From assembly GCF_014203895.1 (NCBI RefSeq), contig NZ_JACHJY010000003.1, forward strand, positions 186,001 to 250,000: DNA of 64,000 nt, read 5' to 3'. Source of the stretch: Streptomyces nymphaeiformis. Lineage in GTDB: Bacteria; Actinomycetota; Actinomycetes; Streptomycetales; Streptomycetaceae. Positions 59,408-64,000 of the stretch are shown here, one piece after another (the first letter of the stretch is position 1; each line of letters starts with the position of its first letter). Made by a program: the position numbers and the translations under genes. The notes below the pieces were generated by a model that ran no database searches, had not been told where the DNA came from, and saw only the letters and a list, made by a program, of their open reading frames with translations.

Positions 59408-59419
59408 ACCGGCGGCGGG

Positions 59420-60817
59420 TCAGGCGCGCTGCCAGACCGTGGTCGCGTTGCAGAACTCTCGGATGCCGTGGCCGGAGAGCTCCCGTCCGTACCCGGAGCG
59501 CTTGATGCCGCCGAAGGGCAGCGCCGGGTGCGAGGCCGTCATGCCGTTGACGAAGACGCCGCCCGCCTCCAGGTCGCGGACGAAGAACGCGATGTCCTCC
59601 TGGGAGCGCGTCCAGACGTTGGAACTCAGGCCGAACGGCGAGTCGTTGGCGACGGCCACGGCCTCCTCGATGTCGCTGACCGGGTAGACGGTGGCGACCG
59701 GGCCGAAGGCCTCCTCGTGGTGGATCCGCATGTCCGGGGTGATGCCGGTGAGGACCGTGGGCCGGTAGTACCAGCCGCTCCGGAGCTCCGGTTCCTCCGG
59801 GCGGTGTCCGCCGCACAGGACGGTGGCGCCGCGTGCGACGGCATCGTCGACGAGCGCCTCCACGTCGGCCCGGCCCTGCTCGGTGGCGAGGGGGCCGACG
59901 TCGGTGGACTCGTCGAGCGGGTCGCCGACGGTGAGGGCGTTCATGGCGGCGGTGAAGCGCTCCGAGAAGTCGTCGTAGACGTCGCGGTGGACGATGAACC
60001 GCTTGGCGGCGATGCAGGACTGCCCGTTGTTCTGCACGCGCGCGGTGACGGCGGTCTTCACGGCTCCGACGATGTCGGCCGAGGGCATGACGATGTACGG
60101 GTCGCTGCCGCCGAGTTCCAGGACGGTCTTCTTCACCTCGTCGCCCGCGACGGCGGCGACGGCCCGGCCGGCCGGTTCGCTGCCGGTGAGGGTGGCGGCC
60201 ACCACGCGGGGGTCCCGCAGGACGGCCTCGACGTCGCGGGAGCCGATGAGGAGGGTCTGGAAGCAGCCGTCGGGATAGCCGGCGCGGCGGAACAGGTCGC
60301 CGAGGTAGAGCGCGGTCCTCGGCACGTTGGAGGCGTGCTTGAGGAGGCCGGTGTTGCCCGCCATGAGCGCGGGCGCGGCGAAGCGGATCACCTGCCAGAG
60401 CGGGAAGTTCCACGGCATGACGGCGAGGATCGGGCCGAGGGGCCGGTAGTGGACCCGGGCCACGTCGGCGCCGGAGTCCTGGACGTCGCTCTCGGCCGGG
60501 TGCTCGTCGGCGAGCAGCTGCTCGGCGTTCTTCGCGTACCAGCGCATGGCCTTGGCGCACTTGGCGGCCTCCGCGCGGGCGGCGGCGATCGGCTTGCCCA
60601 TCTCGACGGTCATCGTGCGGGCGATGTCCTCGTTGTCCTCGTCGAGGAGGGTCGCGGCGACGCGCAGGAGCCGGGAGCGTTCGGCGAAGGACGTCGTGCG
60701 GTACTGGCGGTACGCCTCGTGCGCGGCGGCGATGCGCCGCTCGACCTCCTCGGGCCCGTGGGCGTCGTAGGTGCGCAGCGTCTCGCCGGTCGCCGGGTTC
60801 ACGGTGGCGATGCCCAT
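59420..60817 (-). CDS. NAD(P)-dependent succinate-semialdehyde-type dehydrogenase
   Basis: A 465-residue aldehyde dehydrogenase of the succinic-semialdehyde (GabD-like) group. The starting motif is MGIATVNPATGETLRTY. Cofactor and catalytic motifs are MPWNFPLWQVIRFAAPALMAGN, catalytic Glu in VLELGGSDPYIV and catalytic Cys in NNGQSCIAAKRF, plus the C-terminal PFGGIKRSGYGRELS. It oxidises succinate semialdehyde or a related aldehyde to the acid. The ATG at 60815-60817 has AGGAGGAGA. The upstream gap (60829-60870) holds a 21-bp imperfect tandem repeat. Confidence 0.93.
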   Translation of the reverse strand: MGIATVNPATGETLRTYDAHGPEEVERRIAAAHEAYRQYRTTSFAERSRLLRVAATLLDEDNEDIARTMTVEMGKPIAAARAEAAKCAKAMRWYAKNAEQLLADEHPAESDVQDSGADVARVHYRPLGPILAVMPWNFPLWQVIRFAAPALMAGNTGLLKHASNVPRTALYLGDLFRRAGYPDGCFQTLLIGSRDVEAVLRDPRVVAATLTGSEPAGRAVAAVAGDEVKKTVLELGGSDPYIVMPSADIVGAVKTAVTARVQNNGQSCIAAKRFIVHRDVYDDFSERFTAAMNALTVGDPLDESTDVGPLATEQGRADVEALVDDAVARGATVLCGGHRPEEPELRSGWYYRPTVLTGITPDMRIHHEEAFGPVATVYPVSDIEEAVAVANDSPFGLSSNVWTRSQEDIAFFVRDLEAGGVFVNGMTASHPALPFGGIKRSGYGRELSGHGIREFCNATTVWQRA

Positions 60818-60828
60818 GACGTGTCTCC

Positions 60829-60870
60829 TCCTGCCATCGGCCCCCGTCTTCCTGCTGTCGGCCCCCGTCC
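60829..60870. repeat. 21-bp tandem repeat upstream of the aldehyde dehydrogenase
   Basis: Two head-to-tail 21-base units (60829-60849 and 60850-60870; TCCTGC..TCGGCCCCCGTC) differ at three positions and lie just upstream of the aldehyde dehydrogenase start. They may be accidental or a regulator site. Confidence 0.4.
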
Positions 60871-60971
60871 GTAACCTTCCGCTCTCCCGGGGGCGGGGCG
60901 CAACAGGGGTGACGCGGTGGGGTGACCCGGCCACCGGCGGTCCGCTCGGGCCCCTCCGGCGGCCCGCGTCG

Positions 60972-61673
60972 TCAGGAGGACCTTGCGGGCGAGCCGCCGC
61001 TGCCGTGACCGGCCGTCAGCCAGGTCAGGGCTCCCCTGAGGTGGGCCCGGAAGACGGGAGTGCCGTACGTCTCCGGCGCATGGCCCAGGGCGGTGAAGAA
61101 GAAGCGGCCCCGGTCGATCCCCCGGCACCAGACCAGCGGGTGGTCGGCGCCGTGCGTGCCGCCCCGGTAGGTGGTCTCGTCGGCCCGGGCGAGGACCCGT
61201 ACGGAACCGCCCGAATCCCGGGGGTCCGAGGTGAAGTTGTACCACTCGTCCGTCCAGTCCCAGCGCTCCGGGAGCGGCGCGGTCGCCGGGTGGTCGCGGT
61301 CGTCGACGAGGACCGTGCCCGGCTGGATCTCCGGGTGGCCGTCGAAGCGGGTGCCGAGCAGTTCGCCGTAGAAGGGCCAGTCCGGCTCGGCGTTGGCGGC
61401 CGCGTGGACGGCGAGGAGGGAGCCGCCGCCCCGGAGGTAGGCCTCGAAGGCGGCGCGCCCCTCGGGCGTCAGGACGTTGCCGGTCGTGGAGAGGAGGACG
61501 ACGGCGGCGCAGCCCGCCAGGCGTTCCGGGGTGAAGGCCGCCGGGTCCTCGGTGACCTCGGCCGCCCGTCCCAGCTCCGCCGCCAGCTCGGCGAGGGCGG
61601 TGGCGCCGGCGGGGATCGAGTCGTGGCGGTATCCCGCCGTGCGGGTGTAGATCAGGACGTCGGCGGTGGTCAC
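60972..61673 (-). CDS. ThuA-like protein
   Basis: A 233-residue class I glutamine-amidotransferase-like ThuA-domain protein: [100 protein letters not shown]. ThuA is tied to trehalose and other carbohydrate catabolism; the catalytic role is unclear as the nucleophilic Cys is missing here. The GTG at 61671-61673 has GGAG upstream. A LacI-type operator lies 51 bases upstream. Confidence 0.85.
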   Translation of the reverse strand: MTTADVLIYTRTAGYRHDSIPAGATALAELAAELGRAAEVTEDPAAFTPERLAGCAAVVLLSTTGNVLTPEGRAAFEAYLRGGGSLLAVHAAANAEPDWPFYGELLGTRFDGHPEIQPGTVLVDDRDHPATAPLPERWDWTDEWYNFTSDPRDSGGSVRVLARADETTYRGGTHGADHPLVWCRGIDRGRFFFTALGHAPETYGTPVFRAHLRGALTWLTAGHGSGGSPARSS

Positions 61674-61723
61674 GCGGTGGGCTCCAGGGCGGGTGCGGGG
61701 CGGGTGGGTCCTCCAGAGAGGGA

Positions 61724-61735
61724 GAAAGCGCTTTC
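61724..61735. promoter_or_regulatory. LacI-family operator upstream of the ThuA gene
   Basis: GAAAGCGCTTTC is a perfect 12-bp palindrome with the central CG typical of LacI/GalR sites, in the divergent region between the ThuA and DUF3626 genes. No LacI gene is in the window, so the repressor is elsewhere. It fits carbohydrate-responsive control of the ThuA gene. Confidence 0.7.
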
Positions 61736-61807
61736 CCCCCTCGCTCCGCGACCGTAGCCATCGAAAACCGCGAGCCGCAACCCCTTCCCCTCCCGCACAC
61801 TGCACCG

Positions 61808-62641
61808 ATGACACCCCTCCACGATCATGCCCGGCAGGCCCTCGCCCACGTCGCCGACCGCTCCACCGGCGATCCGCTCGACCCCGGCCTGCGGGTCACC
61901 CTCAACTTCCATCCGCACTTCCTGGACCGGCTCGCGGACGAAGGGGTCTACCGCTCCCAGTTCGTCACCGGTACGAGCAACGGCGGCCTCACCGCCCGCC
62001 CCGGCGGGGACCGCTGGCGCTGGGAGAGCCGCATCTTCGGCGGAGCGTACGACGCGGCCCCGGCGGACACCCGCCCGGTGTACGGCGCCCTCGACTTCCG
62101 CCGCCGCCCCTTCGGTGCCGCTCCCCGCTTCGGCTCCGCCCATCTGCGGCTCACGGCGGCCGCCGCGGAACGCGCGAGCTTCTGCTACCCGGACAGCTTC
62201 CTGGAGCCCGAGGACTTCGGCGTCGCGTCCCGGATGCGGCTGATCGCCCTCGCCGAGGCCGACGACCATGACCCGCTCGACGACTACATCGAGGCGCAGG
62301 TCCACGGCCCCGTCGTGATCGGGCGGGACGTGGAGGCACTGGTTCTGGACCCGAGCCACCGGGGTACGGAGGTGGAGGAGGCGGCGCGGCGGCTGCCGTG
62401 TCCCGTGGAGTGGCACGGGGGTTTCCGCGTCTCCGTCGACGAGCTGCGGCGGTACCCCGACTTCCGGGGGCCGGAGTACGTGGAGCTCGCGGCCCGGATC
62501 GCCGTCGACTGGGCGCTCGACCCGCGGATCGTGCAGGAGGCGGCGGCGTCGGGGCGGTACGACCAGCAGGACGTGAAGAAGGTCTGGCACTACCTGGCAC
62601 GGTTCGGGGCGCCGACGAGCTTCGGGAAGCCGACGAGCTGA
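61808..62641 (+). CDS. DUF3626 protein
   Basis: A 277-residue protein of the DUF3626 family, recognised by LRVTLNFHPHFLDRLADEGVYRSQFVTGTSNGGLTARPGGDRWRWESRIFGGAYDAAPAD, PVYGALDFRRRPFGAAPRFGSAHLRL and YPDFRGPEYVELAARIA. The family has no known reaction; some members resemble toxin-like or ADP-ribosyltransferase-like enzymes (GxSN...YGAL pattern), which is only speculation. The ATG at 61808 lacks a ribosome-binding site, so the mRNA may be leaderless. It is divergent from the ThuA gene. Confidence 0.85.
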   Translation: MTPLHDHARQALAHVADRSTGDPLDPGLRVTLNFHPHFLDRLADEGVYRSQFVTGTSNGGLTARPGGDRWRWESRIFGGAYDAAPADTRPVYGALDFRRRPFGAAPRFGSAHLRLTAAAAERASFCYPDSFLEPEDFGVASRMRLIALAEADDHDPLDDYIEAQVHGPVVIGRDVEALVLDPSHRGTEVEEAARRLPCPVEWHGGFRVSVDELRRYPDFRGPEYVELAARIAVDWALDPRIVQEAAASGRYDQQDVKKVWHYLARFGAPTSFGKPTS

Positions 62642-62743
62642 CGGCGGAGCGGGAGCCGGGTGCCGTGAGCCGGGGTTCGCCGCCCCCCGGTTCCGGACCC
62701 CGCCGGCTGAGCCGTACGCCACAACGTCAACCGATGCATTGGC

Positions 62744-62765
62744 GTATCGGATACATCTCTGTATC
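62744..62765. promoter_or_regulatory. Overlapping GTATC/GATAC half-sites (TetR-type operator) before the aldolase gene
   Basis: GTATCGGATAC (62744-62754) and GATACATCTCTGTATC (62750-62765) are perfect overlapping inverted repeats sharing the middle GATAC. The three half-sites fit two TetR dimers side by side. The site is 51 bases before the class II aldolase start and near the partial TetR gene at the window end. Confidence 0.65.
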
Positions 62766-62815
62766 TTTTGGCGCGCCGTGCACCACCCCCGCGTCACGCT
62801 CACCGAGGAGCCGCC

Positions 62816-63622
62816 ATGAGCACCGTGCCTCCCGCGATCGCCGCCGCCGTCGGGCCCCTGCCCGACGGAGCGGTCATCCCGCTGCCGCCCACCTTCGAGT
62901 CCGTCGAGGAGGAGCGCGCGTACCGCAAGGAGCAGCTCGCCGCCGGGTTCCGGATCTTCGGGAGGTTCGGCTTCTCCGAGGGCGTCGCCGGGCACATCAC
63001 GGTCCGCGACCCCGGCGACCCGAACGCCTTCTGGGTCAACCCGTTCGGCATGAGCTTCACCCAGATCAAGGCCTCGGACCTGATCCTGGTCGACCACGAG
63101 GGGAACGTCCTCGAAGGGCGCCGGCCGGTGAACCGGGCCGCGTTCGTCATCCACTCCCGGGTCCACGCCGCCCGCCCCGACGCGGTCGCCGCCGCGCACT
63201 CGCACTCCCTGCACGGCAAGGCCTTCTCCAGCCTCGGCATCCCGCTCGACCCGATCACCCAGGACGCCTGCGCGTTCTTCGAGGACCACGGGATCTACGA
63301 CGACTACCGGGGCGTCGTGAACGAGACCGAGGAGGGCGAGCGGGTCGCGAAGGCCCTCGGCGACCACAAGGCGGTCATCCTCAAGAACCACGGGCTGCTG
63401 ACCGTCGGCCACTCGGTCGCCGAGGCCGTGTGGTGGTTCGTCACCATGGAGCGCTCCTGCCAGGCGCAGCTCCTCGCGATGGCGGCGGGCACCCCGCAGC
63501 TCATCGACCGCGAGACGGCCCTGCTCACCCGGGGGCAGATCGGCGGGCACCTGGCCGGCTGGTTCCAGGCGCGCCCGCTGTGGGATCAGATCACCGCGTC
63601 CGACCCCGACCTGTTCGACTGA
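62816..63622 (+). CDS. Class II aldolase/adducin-family protein
   Basis: A 268-residue zinc aldolase-fold protein. The metal motif AAAHSHSLHGKAFS and catalytic Glu region AFFEDHGIYDDY are followed by ILKNHGLLTVGHSVAEAVWWFV. The family cleaves sugar phosphates (fuculose- or ribulose-phosphate type) or related substrates. The ATG at 62816 has GAGGAG. The operator at 62744-62765 lies before it. Its end overlaps the convergent TetR-like gene by 37 bases, an unusually long overlap. Confidence 0.88.
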   Translation: MSTVPPAIAAAVGPLPDGAVIPLPPTFESVEEERAYRKEQLAAGFRIFGRFGFSEGVAGHITVRDPGDPNAFWVNPFGMSFTQIKASDLILVDHEGNVLEGRRPVNRAAFVIHSRVHAARPDAVAAAHSHSLHGKAFSSLGIPLDPITQDACAFFEDHGIYDDYRGVVNETEEGERVAKALGDHKAVILKNHGLLTVGHSVAEAVWWFVTMERSCQAQLLAMAAGTPQLIDRETALLTRGQIGGHLAGWFQARPLWDQITASDPDLFD

Positions 63623-64000
63623 CCCTCGGGGCCCGGGCCGGGGAGCTCGCGGGTCGTCGCCTCCAGGAGCGGCACGAGGAACTGCCGTTCCAGGGTGCCG
63701 GGCGGGAGCTCGGCCGGCTCCACGTAGCTCTGCGCGAGACCGCCCTCGCGCAGGGCGATGAGGAGGCGGGCGAACCGGTCGGCCTCCACGGTCAGTTCGC
63801 GCCCGGCCCGGCGCAGTACGAGGGTGAGGCCGCGGGCGATCTCGGCCCGCAGCCGCTCGTCGTGGCGGGCGAGCACCCAGGCGGCCTGCGGGTCGCGGAT
63901 GGCGTGCAGGGTGAACTCGGTGGTGACGAGGTACCACGCGCGCTCGTCCGGTTCGACGCGGGCGGCGAGCTCCGCGAGCCGGGTCAGGGTGTACTCGTCG
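63586..64000 (-). CDS. C-terminal part of a TetR-like regulator (5' end outside window)
   Basis: The minus frame is open from the right edge to a TGA at 63586-63588, at least 137 residues. The visible part is helical and resembles a TetR ligand-binding domain (EYTLTRLAELAARVEPDERAWYLVTTEFTLHAIRDPQAAW, LTVEADRFARLLIALREGG). The HTH lies off the window, so the family call is moderate. It is convergent with the aldolase, which has a TetR-type site before it, so it could be its regulator. Confidence 0.7.
   Translation of the reverse strand, partial: DEYTLTRLAELAARVEPDERAWYLVTTEFTLHAIRDPQAAWVLARHDERLRAEIARGLTLVLRRAGRELTVEADRFARLLIALREGGLAQSYVEPAELPPGTLERQFLVPLLEATTRELPGPGPEGQSNRSGSDAVI

Overview
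The window is high-GC actinobacterial DNA, almost certainly from a Streptomyces chromosome. The evidence is very high GC at third codon positions, frequent GTG/TTG starts, a two-domain geosmin synthase, an EshA-type encapsulin shell, LAL and AfsR-type giant regulators, a SpoIIE-type PP2C phosphatase, and TTA codons in only two genes that I could find (30056-30058 and 41556-41558). I see no tRNA, rRNA, transposase, integrase or CRISPR array. The species cannot be named from the sequence alone.

Layout. 1-9.7 kb: the 3' end of an unknown gene, a secreted amidase-type lysin, geosmin synthase between strong terminators, an S4 RNA-binding protein, a giant LuxR-type ATPase regulator and an ACT-domain protein. 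9.7-17.5 kb: a CoA-ester catabolic block with two thiolase-fold proteins lacking thiolase catalytic residues, their DUF35 partner, a crotonase, a divergent acyl-CoA synthetase and a double alpha/beta-hydrolase. 17.5-22.2 kb: a Cys-rich pentapeptide-repeat protein, a quinone-reductase-like MDR protein with a divergent ArsR regulator, a GNAT enzyme and the encapsulin. 22.4-31.5 kb: phenylacetate-CoA ligase behind a PaaR-like palindrome, a VOC protein, a second acyl-CoA synthetase, a secreted penicillin/AHL-type acylase, a cation/H+ antiporter, and a MarR regulator divergent from an F420-nitroreductase/hemerythrin fusion. 31.5-42 kb: a third acyl-CoA synthetase coupled to a nitronate monooxygenase, a Tat-exported serine hydrolase, the threonine-catabolic pair tdh-kbl with a LysR gene, a phytoene-desaturase-like FAD enzyme and a VanX-like dipeptidase. 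42-50 kb: a Ser/Thr kinase-TPR protein overlapping an MpaB-type oxygenase, a GNAT enzyme, an ion channel, a YciI-like protein, and ppnP followed by two AlkB-like dioxygenase paralogues. 50-64 kb: an acyl-CoA dehydrogenase with a KstR-like operator, a siderophore-interacting protein, an AfsR-type regulator carrying a 15-bp in-frame minisatellite, a PAS-GAF-PP2C phosphatase, a PHP-domain protein, an aldehyde dehydrogenase, a ThuA protein, a DUF3626 protein, a class II aldolase and the 3' end of a TetR-like gene.

How the genes fit together. Many genes activate or degrade CoA esters (three acyl-CoA synthetases, paaK, crotonase, acyl-CoA dehydrogenase, thiolase-fold/DUF35 proteins, nitronate monooxygenase). 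Several have TetR-type palindromes upstream, and one motif occurs at two distant promoters, which suggests a shared regulon, possibly for steroid-like or aromatic acids (inference). The most interesting unexplained unit is the ppnP/tandem AlkB-like cluster at 47.7-50.0 kb, followed by the encapsulin with no obvious cargo gene beside it.
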